The notes under the pieces were generated by a model. It was not told the origin of the DNA. It saw only the letters and a list, made by a program, of their open reading frames with translations, and searched no databases. Below are positions 45,633 to 58,424 of a stretch of DNA of 64,000 nt, one piece after another. Origin of the DNA: Montifringilla adamsi (taxonomy: Eukaryota > Chordata > Aves > Passeriformes > Passeridae); assembly GCA_017590115.1 (NCBI GenBank), contig JAGGNK010015447.1, forward strand, positions 372,001 through 436,000. The letters are read 5' to 3'. The stretch's first letter is position 1, and every line of letters starts with the position of its first letter. Made by a program: the position numbers and the translations under genes.

Positions 45633-46860
45633 GTTTTGGGTTTTTTTCTGTTTGTTTGATAAAGCTCATTGGACAAAATCTTTTAATATAAGGCATGAGC
45701 ATGTGTTTAGCCTTTTCTAAAAATGAAACAACCAACCAAACAAAAAAACCCAGAAACCACCAACAAAAAACCCCCAAATTTTGGAAAAATAATACTTGAG
45801 TAAAAATTGCTTGGGTAGAAGGAAAGTCCTTTTTAATGACAGCTTGGGAGTTTTAAACTTTCCTTTTCTGCAACTTTTTCACTTGGTCTAATAAAAACAT
45901 CCTCTGTCCCTGCAAGGCTTGCTTGTCAGTGTAACAGCAGAGCTGATAGACACTGCACACTTTAACTAAAAACAGTCATTATCAGATCAATATGATGGCT
46001 GAGATGAGAATAATTCAGACTTTAACTATCCAGTGCCTAGGATTTACAATGACTAATGGCTTTCAAATAAAAGAGTCAATTAATTTTATAAATACGTCAG
46101 GCAGTAGCCAGAATTTCACATTCTGGTTTTGGTAGGAAAAACGCCTGGCATGGTTCAGGTTGATGCAGAATCTAGTTTTATTTTCATTAATTTCAGTCTC
46201 AAAACTGAGCCAAGAAGCCTACAGAAACACAGGCCTTACTCCAGTGGTTGTCAGATTAGTAACGACTTACTGTGACTTGGATCAGGCTGCTTTTGCAGGT
46301 TGGTGCAGACATTGAGAAGATAATAATCTAAAGACATACTTCAGGCAAGATTTAAAACCCTGCTTGGTTTTACATGTGTAGGCGGCCTCAAAGAAATCAA
46401 TGGGATTACCCATGTATGTAAAGTTTAATGCACACATAAATCCTTGTGAAGCTGTGACCCAAGGGCCAGCCTTGTATTTACCTTCAATATGGATTTTAGT
46501 TCTAGAGGCAATTTCATTGAGTATTTAAATATGCTCATACACAGCAGTGTCTCATACTCATGGCTGCATGTATCTGATTGATCAGGTCCTTAGATAATGT
46601 GAGGAATAGCAGAAAAGAGAATTTTATTTTCAATCTGTTCCCTTTCAGTATTGTAACTCCAACCAGATTTAAATCCTCCTCTTTCCTTGTATTTTTACTC
46701 TGAAAAGATATAAGATGTTAATTAGTGTTAAATTAAAATGTATTTTCAGTCTTCATCAGGACTTCCAATTCCATCACATATTGTTCTCAACCTTAGTTTA
46801 TAATTAAATTACTAGTGATAAATTGGTCTGCCCCTTACCCAAGTTCTGATTAGAACATAT

Positions 46861-46936
46861 TAATTATTATTATTATCATCATCATCATCATCATCATCAA
46901 CATCATCATTCTTCTTATTATTATTATTATTATTAA
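46861..46936. repeat. Compound (ATT)n-(ATC)n-(ATT)n microsatellite
   Basis: ATT units, then about nine ATC units (one interrupted by AAC), a TTCTTC break and more ATT units. The layout suggests a point change in one repeat unit that then spread by slippage. Confidence 0.95.
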
Positions 46937-47732
46937 TGGTTTAGTTATAATGATGACTTTCCTGTAGAAATTTCTTTTCCCTTTCTGTTTTCCTTGGAAA
47001 ATGTGATCTACTCTCATGTAACTGCTTTGATTATGACCTTTTGACACTCACTGATGTCCATTTAAGAATCTTCAATTAAATGTGACTGAGCTCAGCAGAG
47101 TAATGACCCCTTATTTTTACAGCTGTATCGCAATTTCTTCTCCACAAGAATTTCAAATTGTATTTTTTTAATATTTAGCATTTCCCATTAAAGATATATT
47201 AGAAAAATAATTTTTATACTTATTGGGAGTTTCTGAAGCATACATACATCTGCCTTAAAATTCCAGAATATCTTCTATGTTTATTAAATCTACCTGTCTT
47301 TGAAGAATTTAATGGATTTTGATCACTCTCCTTTGAAGGACTATTACCTGAAATTTTTCTGTCTTCAACACTGGAGTTCTGTTAGCCTGAAAGATACATT
47401 TTCCTAACAAACTTCTTAATTAAATACTGATTTCCATTCTGACATTGAGTCCCAACACAGTGTAGCTCGATAGAATTCAGTAAAATTGTGCTGAAATGGA
47501 AATATTGCAAAACTAGAGGAAGAGACCACAGCATTTTCAAATATAAGGTTTGGAACCACTGTTCTGGTTTTCCATCCACAAAAGGAGATCTGCATTAACT
47601 AACAGCAGTGAAATTATATTGATCCAATACCTGTGTGAAACCAGAATCAACCCCTACATAAAATGATTAGACAGCTGGAAGCTGGAAAAAATGAAACAAT
47701 TCTTATTTTTAATCATCTGCCAATTGCTCCAG

Positions 47733-47752
47733 AAGGAAGGAAGGAAGGAAGG
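47733..47752. repeat. (GGAA)n microsatellite
   Basis: Five GGAA units. Same motif as the larger tract at 4416. Confidence 0.93.
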
Positions 47753-49645
47753 ATAGATTTTATTTACTTGTTAGGAGAAGATAAAGAATTCTTAGGAAAA
47801 AAGAAAGACTGTGGAAGAGACACCAGGATTTAGGGGAAGACAATAAGATTTAGGAAAACGTACCTTATTGCTTAGTTCTTTTTAGTGTTTTTGTGGTTTG
47901 CATCTCTTACCTTCACCAAGTCATCCAGACCTTCAGGGTCACCAAGACTTATCTTCTGCCTGTTTGCTATGCTTCCTGGCAAGAAAATAGAATTTCCATC
48001 CCTAGAAATCATTCCATGATCCAAATTTTATTTTAGAATATCAGTAATGTTTTGATCTGACAAAACAATGTCTCTGAAAGCTGTCAAATAAAAAGAGTTC
48101 AATATTTCACTTGCCAAGAGCATGTTAAAATAATCAGTAGAATCATCTTCAGGACTGCATTCATCTCGCAAAACTTCACATGTATGGGTAAGGCATGTTT
48201 GCCAAGACTTTTCCTGCATCTGATGGGGAGGATACCTATTATTCCATTTTCCTGGGATGAATGAATGTATTCCTGGATGTGCTGTTCCTTTAATCCCAAG
48301 GGCTTCCTAAATATCTAGGACTGACTGGATTCCAGTAAGACACTGATATGAAATAATGTATAATCTAAATGGCGAGAGCTGAAAAACCTCATAAAAAAAA
48401 CATAGCCAGAAAACTAACAGCCCCCCACCCCCGCCAAATTTGGATGTCATGTAAAAGAACAGGAAATTTGAGGAGGTTTGTCAAGGTTTGAAAAGCCATG
48501 GGTGTACTTATGCTTTTGAAAAATGCTGCATCTTCTTTAGTCAGACTGCCAGCAAAGGGTCTGGCAACATTTCTGGACAGTTTTATAGTTGTAGCCACAT
48601 GTGCTGATCTGATAAGGCCTCCAGTCTTTCCATGCTCAGTATTGGCAGAGTCCTAATCCCAGGAGACTCGTTCTGCAGGGTTTGTAGGGTACTCTGATCA
48701 ACCAGGCAAGAAGACCTATTTTACAACTGTGGACTTACAAATTTTCTCAGTTCCACAAGAACAAGGTTTACAATGTATAGAAGCTCACAAGCACTGAAGA
48801 AACCACTTCCTATGCTTTGTACAGATTCTCTCATATGAGTCTTTATTTTTTTTTTTTTTTGTTACTGCTAAAATGTTACTTAATGGACTTCTTCTCTGAT
48901 GTCTAATAATATTTAGTGTTCCACAGTGGGATGCAAATTTTCCTTTTTAATTTTCCAGTAAATTTCACTAAGTGTCTTCCCTTTGCCAGGCAAAATTTCT
49001 GTCGCTTCAAAATACTGCTGTAGCTTTATGTCATTGCTTCTTTAAGCAATTTGCAGAAGTTGTAATGAGGCAGGGAGACAGATGCCTAGAAATTTCAGAA
49101 GAAGTCCTCACATTGCACAAACTTCTCTGACTCACTGTCTTAATAGACTGGAGCTGAGGTTTCATGTGGTCTGCTGCTCTGTATGATGCCAGCTATGTTA
49201 CTGTTTCAAACAACTATTTCATAAAACTATCTAGCAAAAGCCGACCTATGAATAATTACAACGCTGTTTACAAGATTACTTTAATCTTCCTCATGTTTTT
49301 CTAGAGTAAATTTCCACTTTAACGCAAGCCACAACTACACTCTTAAGTAGAAATTCATTACCCTTAAGCTGAATGAAGATTTCTGCAAACAGAGTTTGGC
49401 TTTTGTGCTGGTTGTTAATGATTAACATTTAATAGGTTCTGACAACGTGTTCAGCCAAGTGCAAGACACAACTGAAGATAGTCTTCAGACTTAGGAAAAC
49501 AGTGCATGTAGCACAGTAGTAGCTTGTCAATCCAGAGAGCCAAGGACAGAACCTGGAGTTACAGGTACCTGTGGAGTTTACTCTGTAGGTGACAGGATCC
49601 TGCCAGAAGCACAGACAGTAGAACCCCTTCTATCCACTACTTCCA

Positions 49646-50000
49646 TATAGAATCACCAACAGGTTGAGGCTGGAAGGGACCACAGTGGGTCACTAATGTG
49701 CCTCACAGGGCTGGGCAGAGGGGCAGGATCATTCCCTGACCTGCTGGCACTGCTCTTCTCAATGCACCCCAGGAAACCACTGACCTTTTTGGCCCCAGGA
49801 TGCTGCTGCCTCATGGACACCTTGCTGTCCACCAGGACTCCCAGGTCCTTCTCTGCAGAGCAGCTTCCCTGCCTGTGGTGGTGCATTGAATAATTTCTCC
49901 AAATAAATGCAGGACACTGCATTTGCCTTTACTAAATTTCAGGCATTTCTTCTCTGCCCATCTCCCCAGCCTGTTGAGGTCCCTCTGCAGGGCTGCTCAG
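49646..50000 (-). mobile_element. CR1 LINE fragment with internal deletion, antisense
   Basis: The left edge is a CR1 3' end ('atagaatcaccaacaggttg', 'aggctggaagggaccacagt'), but at about 49692 it jumps to a region that normally lies several hundred bases further 5' ('cacagggctgggcagagggg', 'ttccctgacctgctggcact'). The minus strand there encodes the end of CR1 ORF2: EKDLGVLVDSKVSM and FLGCIEKSSASRSG. So most of the 3' UTR has been deleted and the ORF2 end abuts the tail. The right edge is approximate. Confidence 0.87.
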
Positions 50001-53000
50001 CACTTTTAGTTACTTCTTTTACAGCTCAAAATCTGAGGAACAGTGTGAGAAAACATTTTTGATAACACAGAGGGGGGGAACTAACACAGGAGCATAACAG
50101 GAATAGAGAAGTCTGTGGCTGTATAGAAGTGATCGATAGAATTACTGGCGCTGAGATGGCCACAGTGTTGTTTTATAGCTAAGTGCCAGCCATGGTTGTT
50201 GGCTACTCATGAACAGCACACAGAGCAAGAAAAGACTGTGGATTTTCTATGTAAAACATTGATGTCTGAGTTCACAGACATCACAGGTGGCTCCCGTTGT
50301 GTTTTGGCATACATTTCTTAGCCCTTCTTTTGCTTGAATCCTTTCATTCTACCCGGCAAACTGGATTGGAACAAAACCTCCATTTTTCACATACCCAGTA
50401 AAGGCTGAGCGCTCCCATTCTCAACCCTGAAGAAAGATCCTAAGCATGGAAGACAAAAGACAGTGAGAAGAGAAACTGGATTTGGCAAGTTAGGGAAATT
50501 GTGTTGAGGCCACAGAAATTCTATGTTTTTCAAGTGTTTACATGTGTTATCAGACAATAAAATATGCATAGTAGCTTAAAGCAATGGTGGACGTTTGGAG
50601 TAATTTTCCAGGCTTTTTTTCATTTTCAAAAATGAAATATGAAATACAGGCAAATGTGTGATTAGTCAAAAATAGTTGCTCCTATTGAAAAATGAGTCAA
50701 AATTTAGATAATTTGCAACATTTTTACCAGCTTTCACCAGTGCTGTTATTGATGTCTGATTACTTGCATTAAGCACTAGACAGGAGCTCAAATTATGAGC
50801 TGCCCCACCCCAGTCCTGTTGTTTCTCTATAAAATACAAGAGAAAACTTCACTCAAAAAATAAAGGCTGCCACAAGGAAGAAATGCAGTGATGCTGATTG
50901 GTGTAAATTGGAAGGTGCTGAAAAGTGGCAACATTTTCCTTCAACCAAAAGGCAGTAAAGTCTGAGAGAGGAGTTGAGGATGACTTTCAGTCAAATTTGA
51001 TAAACAATTTGTAAAGAAAGGCAAAAGGAGAGGTGCCAGAGTCACATCTACAGGAAACTGAATGAGTCTGATTTGGCATAAGGCACAAAATGCACTGAAA
51101 AAACCCCATAACGTCAGCAGACATCTGACTGTAAGGTGTCTCCAAACACAGGTTGTGAGATGTTTTCTTCATAACATCATGGGGCATGCCAGAATAGCTC
51201 TTCTCATACAAACATTCACATATTCAAACGTTCCCACTGACTCTGTGCAATAGTTCTTATTAATATTTTTTTTCTTGTCTAGGATTTCTATTCCTAATTT
51301 GAATATAGCATGACCAGATTTTTCCTCATAAATATAACCAGGAAACCATAATTGTACTTCATGAGATTAAATTTAAAAATTCAGACAAGCCTGTAGGATG
51401 GGATGGACTCTTTAACTTCTGGGACTTTTAACTTTGATCATCCTCTGTAGGCTAGGAAAGTCATTGGATTAACTTCAGGGGCACTACACCTGATTTTAAA
51501 CAGTGGGAAAACATGTGGGGTCATGTGAAAATGGTGGGTCAGGTCTATAATACCTCAGGTATTATAATGCATTATTCTGCATTTACTACTGACTTACTGA
51601 ACAACAAAGAGGTCCTGACTGTGTTGGAAGATTAAAACTTTTTTGCCACAAACCCTTGTTTTCACATTTCACTTCTTCCTGGGGAAAACCTGTTCAGGAT
51701 TAACTCTCCTTGGAAAACCTTTACATGCAGTTTAAGCATAACACATTCATTGCGTGAAAACTTTGGCCACAATACTATACATAGCATGACAAATTTTTAC
51801 TCTGATAATTATAAGATTAGAAATATGGAACTGGGATTGCCTGTAGTTCTCAGAGGGTTGGTCTGTATTCTTAACCAAACTGGAAAAAAAAACCAAACCT
51901 GCCTAGGGATTATAAAATTTGGACTGTTTAAGAACTATGTACAGTAAGAGCAAGAAATGTTTTGAGAATTTGCCTTGGAGAAATAACCAAGAGGAATTTC
52001 CATCTAGCTCAGTGGATCATGAAGGGATGGTCTCAGCAAGACCTCCTTGGGTTTGCAGGATTAGGAAACACACACAGAAGATGGGGGCAGAGTGTTTATT
52101 CAGTGAATAAAACATTACACTTATACATAATTACCAAATGCATGTTTAAAATGAAAATTTAGTATCATCAAAACTCTTCTTAGGCACAGTGATGTAGGAA
52201 TTGTTTTTTAAAAGTTTGGAGTAAATGTTTTTTTTCTTTGGTTGGTCAAAAAAAAAAGAAAAAAACAAAGCAAAAAAACCCACCAAAAAAACCACCAAAA
52301 ACCCAAAAGCAGGGTGAGAGTGCAGCCAAAGCTGGGATTTTTGTGGGTTCAGTTTGCCCTGTGCTTGGTTTTGGCAATTCACAAGAGCTGCCCACCTTAC
52401 CTTGAAATCTTGCTTGTGAGAAAAGGTTTCTAAGAATAGCATCCTAAGAAGCATTGCAGCTTCCTCGGACAAGGCTGATTGTAGTTTTTCCTGCAGGATT
52501 TAAAATAAGTTTAGGCATTGCCAAGCAAATAGGATTAACAGTGCTGTGTTGCATCATGTGTCGTATAAGAATGACTCTTCTCCAAAGTTCAGAGGCTGGA
52601 TTTTGTTTCAGAAGACAAAGGACAAAAAATGCCACTGATGTCCAAAAATGAAAGCACTTTCTGCCTAAAGAGAAAATGAGCTTCTCTAGTTGTATGCAAA
52701 AAAGTCCAGTCAGCAACAAAATGAATATATTCCAGGGGGTCCAGCAGAGATCATTTAGGGTCTAGAGCATCTCTGACAGGGAAAAATTTCTTTCATCAGC
52801 TAAAAAAGGGTAATTGGATGACAACAATTTTGCTAGTTGAAGATGACAATGATGTACATGAAGTCTGAAGCCATTATATTTTTTAGTCACTTCTGTGGTT
52901 CTTTAATTTTTCATTTTGGTATGAATTTGGTGCATAAATTGTTTCTAACATTGACAGTTTTATAAACTCACTTGACCTAAGTCAGCATAACCTCGCTGAC

Positions 53001-53433
53001 TTCCAAACAGCCAAGTTCATTTACAAGAACCAAGATGCTGGCCTGGCCTTTTTAAATGTGTTCCCATAACTTTATTCTGCACATCACCAGATTCTGAGTG
53101 CCTGTCTATGTTACATACACATTAGCCTTCAAGTCCCCAAATAAAGGTTTATTTGGAGTACTATGGAAAGTTTTATTCACTTAGAGTTTGAATGTGAAAA
53201 TGTTAACCATAGACTACCCAAACAAAATCATTTGGATTGCATCAATTTAGAGCAGTGAAAAATCTGACAAGTAGTGACCTCTTTCTTTAAAAATATTCCT
53301 TTTTTTTCCCATTGAGAGATCTCTTTGGTTTCTGTTTCTATTTTTTCCTTTAAGTATAAATTATCTGAGGAATACATGGTAGACAGCTCTGTAATCTTAC
53401 AGAGATTGAGCTGCCTTTTAATTTCTTTTTCTT

Positions 53434-53435
<2 letters not shown>
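50001..53435. other. Unique AT-rich DNA, no gene seen
   Basis: About 3.4 kb with an A-rich patch at 52247-52305. ORFs on both strands across that patch are Lys- or Phe-rich by-products. No element recognised. Confidence 0.45.

Positions 53436-53468
<33 letters not shown>
53436..53468. repeat. T33 homopolymer
   Basis: 33 consecutive T preceded by C/T-rich sequence. No recognisable retrocopy is attached. Confidence 0.95.
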
Positions 53469-53469
<1 letters not shown>

Positions 53470-54029
53470 TTTTGAATTACAAAAGCTGAAGTGCTAAACT
53501 TTATGAGGCCTGTAATAGGTCCTTGGCCTGCAAGGAACAAAAATAAATAATAACATCTAATACCAAGCACTTATGTCACGCCTTTCATCCAAGGAAGTCA
53601 AACCACTTTTTAAACAGCAATGAATTACTAGAGGAATGTTTTGCCACAGGCAAAAGAGTGAAACAAGAAACCATCCTTTTACTCCCTGCAGCCTCCTGAA
53701 CTGCACAAAGGCAACAATTCTGTGAGTGAAAATTATACTGCTTTTTGGTGCTTATTTCTTAGCACTTCTGGAAACTTGGGTCATGTTGTTCCTCCACACA
53801 AAGTCTCTCAGTATGCAAGAGCCATGTGGCAGGACCAGTTCAAGCAAATGTCAGGCGTCAGTCATTTTCTTTTCCTTGTCTTCCTGCCGTGCCACCAAAT
53901 ACCAGGAAAGGAGATACAAATCTCTGATACATTGATTACTCATTTCTGTTGTTTCTTTTTTTTTTTTTTTCTCTTAGTTCCACATGGGTGAAAATAACCA
54001 TTTCATGCTCATGAAGAATGGGGGGCAGC

Positions 54030-54150
54030 CCCAACTTTCTCAGCCCTTACTAACTTTGTGGCCTCTTCTGGACTCTCCCCTACCCAAGTGCAGCTTGGTC
54101 TTGGTGAACCTCATGAGGTGTGTGCTGTGACAGGAGTTCCCTGCTCCAGG
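54030..54150 (-). mobile_element. Possible old CR1 fragment, antisense
   Basis: 'ctttctcagcccttactaac', 'tttgtggcctcttctggact' and 'cttggtgaacctcatgaggt' resemble two separate blocks of reverse-oriented CR1 (3' UTR and the ORF2 end) now placed close together. The match is short and diverged; chance is possible. Confidence 0.35.
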
Positions 54151-57100
54151 TAAGATTCCTGGGCAGCATTGAGTTTTGACATCAGAGAGCACTGAGAAGG
54201 AAGGAAGGAGAAACCTTTATTTATGCCACTGTGGATGTATCTGATAGACTCCTGAGGAGGAGCTCCACAAGGACTAGGACAGGTCTGGAAGAGGCTGGCA
54301 AGGATGGTCAGGAAAAGTCTTCCATGTGTGGTAAGATGGAACACACTCCAACTCATCAGCCTGGATATCTGAAGCTATGATGGAGGTAAAGCTGTAAAGT
54401 AGCAAATTATTTGAATAGAGTGGCTGAGGAATGATCATTCATTATTTCTCGCAGAACACGAACTCAGGAATACCAGAGGCAGCATTCAAATGAAAAATAG
54501 GAAATTCTTTTTTGTTTCATTATTCCAGAAGATAATGTACACTAAATGCATAAATACACTTAAAATACTGCAAGAGAAATTTCTGGACACCAGGCAGAAA
54601 TTAAACACCATCAAACAGGTACGAGCTCCAGATGTGGAAGGTTTTGTTAAATAACTCAGAATACAGATTACTGTACACATCTACTTTCTTATTTCCCTGT
54701 ATACTGGGCCAGACAGATCTTTGGTCTCCCCTAGCACTTAATGAATTAGTTTCATTAATATGAATTGTCTAATGCCTGTTTAACAAAATCCAACTTCTAG
54801 GCTTAACTGATGCTTGAAGACTGATTACCTAGTTTTAGAAAGAGTGTATTTTATTTGTTCAGGAATAACCTCTATCCTTTTATAGATTTAATTTAAAACC
54901 AACATGAAGAACTGTATGAAAATATTTTATCAGGTAAAATTCTCTTGTCTGATTATGTATCTGTCATCAGAGGATCATTAGAGCAGGTTAAATCATCCTG
55001 CAATAGAAGGAGCACTAATAAATTTTTATTGTGAGATAAAGTTGTGATTCAGGAAATTGCTTCCTCAGTAGATAAAGTTACTACTAACAGTGATATACCA
55101 GAAATTCAGTACACCATTTTATGGGCTGTCTTTCAGACAGGTAGCAAATGAAAAGTCATTGCTATGCCAAACCATCAAAACACTTTTTGATAGAGGATGT
55201 GCCTCATGTTCAGCATCAATTTCTTATAAAAGACCCAAGACAGGTGTAAAAGTACAGAATCTGGTATTTTTAGTGTCATTGTACACAATTAAAAGTAAGA
55301 AATCTTTTGTGGACAAAAATCTAACAGGGGCTTATATAAATAGAACTAGAGCTCATTATCCTGAAAAAAGTGGGGTCTAAGGATCAGCAGGTTCATTTTG
55401 TGCCTGCAAAAATACTGTTCTAAACAGCTGCAGACACAAAATCCATGTGCAAAACTGGGAGGAATATTAAGACACTTAAAAATAAAAACAAACTGAAGAA
55501 AGATGCTGGGAAGGGCTCAGGCTGTTTGATGCTGCTGGCACTGTAATAATCATTCAGAACAAACCCCATTTTAGCACAGGGAATCTCTGCTGGCATAAAA
55601 GCAGCATCTTGCAGCTATGCCGGAAAGAAAAATAATGTTTGTAGGAGAGGACAAGCATAGGAAGAATTCGGTTGCATGTCAATTCTAGGTGATGTGACGT
55701 GGCTTGGCAGCCATTCCCCAGATGACCTCTGAAGTCAGGGTGAGCTGGATCTGGCCAAATGAGTTAGAAATATGACATAAGGCAACAGAAGAGATTTAAA
55801 TTAAAAGAAAAAAAAAATCCATTTTGAACCAAACCAAGCCCCTTTTAAAGGTCCTTGAAAAGCAATTGGAAACATAAGAAATTAAAAATACACCAAGAAG
55901 CAATAGACGAAAGGAAAAATAAATTTAATTTTTTAAAAATTGATTGACTGTAATTAGTGTTTGAAACTACTTGCTGGGCTCTGTTAGTTATTCAGAGAAT
56001 GTCACCTCCATTAACATTTATTCCTTTAGTTTGTGAAAAACACCATCAAACATAACATGTCAAACCTCGCTGACTTCACATGTCCATTTCACAGTTGCAA
56101 AGGTCCAAATCCTTGCAAGCTCTTATGCAGTGATTTACCTTTACTCACACAAGGATACTTTGGCTGTGCTGATACAGAGATATCCAAGATCTTCCAGAGA
56201 TATACTTTGGATACATACCTGTTTCCCAATTATTGGTGTAATTTCCTTACAAACAAACTTGCAATGAAGTATCATTTAATTATTTTCTTTGTGACTATTG
56301 AAAAAAGTGCTTCAATAACTGAGTTTCTGATACTTTTCTCTTTTTTTCTGTCTGTTTTACATTTTTCCACTTGCACTCTTCCTCAATGGTTTTCATTTGG
56401 GGAGAAAAAAAGACTAAAAGAAGCAGGAAAGTCAAAAAGTTTTTACTCTGGTTTAAATAAAAATTAGTAAAAGTGTTAATTCAAGCATGTAATATTAGGA
56501 AGAAAAATAAGTATAGAGAAGCACCAGAAATTGTATAACAAACCAACTTTGTCCTCCTTTTAGTATAAAATGTCTGATTTCAATGAATTTTTCCCTTTTC
56601 AGTTTTTGTAGATTCAAGTTTTGCCTGATGCATTCAGAGTTGTGCAATTCTGGTGCTACTGGAGCAGGCTGAGAGCAGGTTTGGCGTTTTCAGTCATAAC
56701 CTGGTCCCTGGTCTCCATCAGCTGCGATAAGAAAAGGGTTAAAACTGCCAGAGCAAACCATTTTGATGCTGTTATGAGGTGATGTTATGTCATGTCTTAA
56801 AATCAATTAACTATTGATTCAATATTTTTAAATATTTTTAAAAATCACTCGATCCCTGAAAAGCATGTGGTACCAGATGGGGTCCAATAACTCACACAAC
56901 AACATGCTCCACAAAATTAAAAGCAGAAAAGGCAAATTAGGCCTAAATCTCTAGAATATTTTATCAAGATATCTGCCATTTGCTTAGAATGTTAAGCAGT
57001 GATTTTATTGTTTTGAGGCACGTGAAGCCTCTTCTTTAATAGGCAATTTGTATAGAGCAACACAATGTAACTCCCCCCTCAACAGCCCTCCCGTGGATAA

Positions 57101-58030
57101 GTGAATCTTTGCAGCTCCAGAAGAACTTTGGCTGTTTTGTGGCAGGAAATCAGGTTAATGAAGAGATCTGAGCCCCACACGTGCCCACAGTGACACTGGC
57201 CAGAGAGTTCCTCCAGCTTCAGACAAAGAAGCCAGCAGGAATTACTGCCCCTGGCTGAATGCCAGGATTGAACTCTTCCCTGAGCAGCACCTTCCACGAG
57301 CCACTAACTCGATGAGATGGCAGTTTCATTAGAGCTTTACAGCATTTATGGAGTATTTAATTACTTTCCTACACCCTGGTCCTGTTTTAAGGTTTGTTTA
57401 ATCATTTGTGTCTCTGTTTCTAATGGGAATTTCAGTTTCCAAATGGGCTTGAAGCCAGAGATGTAAATGGAGGGCACAATATATTGCTTCCTAAAAGATG
57501 ACACAGGGCAGAGGGGAGGAGAAGAGGAGGGCACAGAAGGAGCAAGGAGGATGGGGGAATGTGGGGAAAAATGTAATCTTAAGATTCAGGCTAATTGAAC
57601 ACCCCACCAGGAGAAGATGGATGATGCTGCTGGGCAATTAGCAGACTAAGAAATATCAATAAATGAGTCTCTTATAGAAGACCTTCAACAGCGAGAAAAT
57701 GGCTCAGATGAAGGAGCTGAGGAGAAGAGCTCTGCAGAGTGATGTGGGAGGGAAGTGAGATGCACAAAGCAGCCATTAAATCAAAATAGGTGGATCTGCA
57801 GTATTAGAGCTGAGTAAAGAGGAAGGTAATGCCTGACAGGCAGGATTGCCCCTCTGAGCTTCCCAAGGATGGGATTCAGGAGGGCTTAACCTTCAGGGAG
57901 ATGAAGAGTTTCTGACAAGGTGGGACACAACACAGTGGTAACTGTGGGTTCAGAGCAATGTGGGTCTCTTTTCCAAGCAGTTCTTCTAGGAACATTTATG
58001 CCTGGCTGGCAAAACTGCCCCATCCCACAG
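54151..58030. other. Long stretch without recognised elements
   Basis: Almost 4 kb. ORFs of 96 (55090) and 144 codons (56033) lie in AT-rich DNA and lack family features. The part 57480-57760 is purine-rich and moderately GC-rich. No exon could be supported. Confidence 0.45.
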
Positions 58031-58294
58031 GAATCACAGGAATGGGTGAGGTTGGATCATCTGGTCCCTCCTCCCTGCTCCAGCAGGGCCATCCCACAGC
58101 ACAGGGCACAGGGATATCCCCAGTGAGGAGACTCCACAGCCTCTCTGGACAATCTGTTCAGGGCTCGGTCAGTGCCCAAGGAAGAAGTTCTGCCTCCTGT
58201 CCAGGTGGAGCCTCCTGGGATCAGTCCCTGCCCGTTCCTCTGGTGCCATCGCTGGGCCCCCGGAGCAGAGCCCGGGCCCTGCTCGGAGCCCTCC
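58031..58294 (-). mobile_element. CR1 LINE 3' fragment, GC-rich subfamily, antisense
   Basis: Reverse CR1: 'gaatcacaggaatgggtgag' (degraded tail), 'ctccctgctccagcagggcc', 'atatccccagtgaggagact', 'caatctgttcagggctcggt', 'tgcccgttcctctggtgcca', 'gagcccgggccctgctcgga'. It is very close to the copy at 9249 where they overlap, including the 'cgctgggcccccggagcaga' block, so these two are probably the closest relatives of the subfamily here. It ends sharply at 'gccctcc'. Confidence 0.9.
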
Positions 58295-58362
58295 ATTTGG
58301 ATATTTATACACACTTATACTCTCAGTCCTGTCTTCTGGAGCAGTTTTTCACCTGGCTTTTT

Positions 58363-58424
58363 TCTTTTTCTTTTTTTTTTTTTTTTTTTTTTTCTTTTTT
58401 TCTTTTTTTTTTTTTCTTTCTTTA
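58363..58424. repeat. T-rich tract
   Basis: Some 60 bases of T with scattered single C, about 70 bp right of the CR1 at 58031. It accounts for the phenylalanine-rich ORF ends on the plus strand. Confidence 0.95.

Larger units (their letters stand above)
45633..49645. other. Long AT-rich stretch with microsatellites
   Basis: It holds an A/C-rich patch at 45727-45778, the trinucleotide tract at 46861, a GGAA tract at 47733 and a T-run at 48846-48860. No mobile element, RNA gene or exon recognised. Confidence 0.45.

Noticed and set aside
56033..56467. 144-codon plus-strand ORF
   Set aside because: AT-rich, dominated by Phe/Leu/Ser/Lys, no family features, no splice signals at natural positions.
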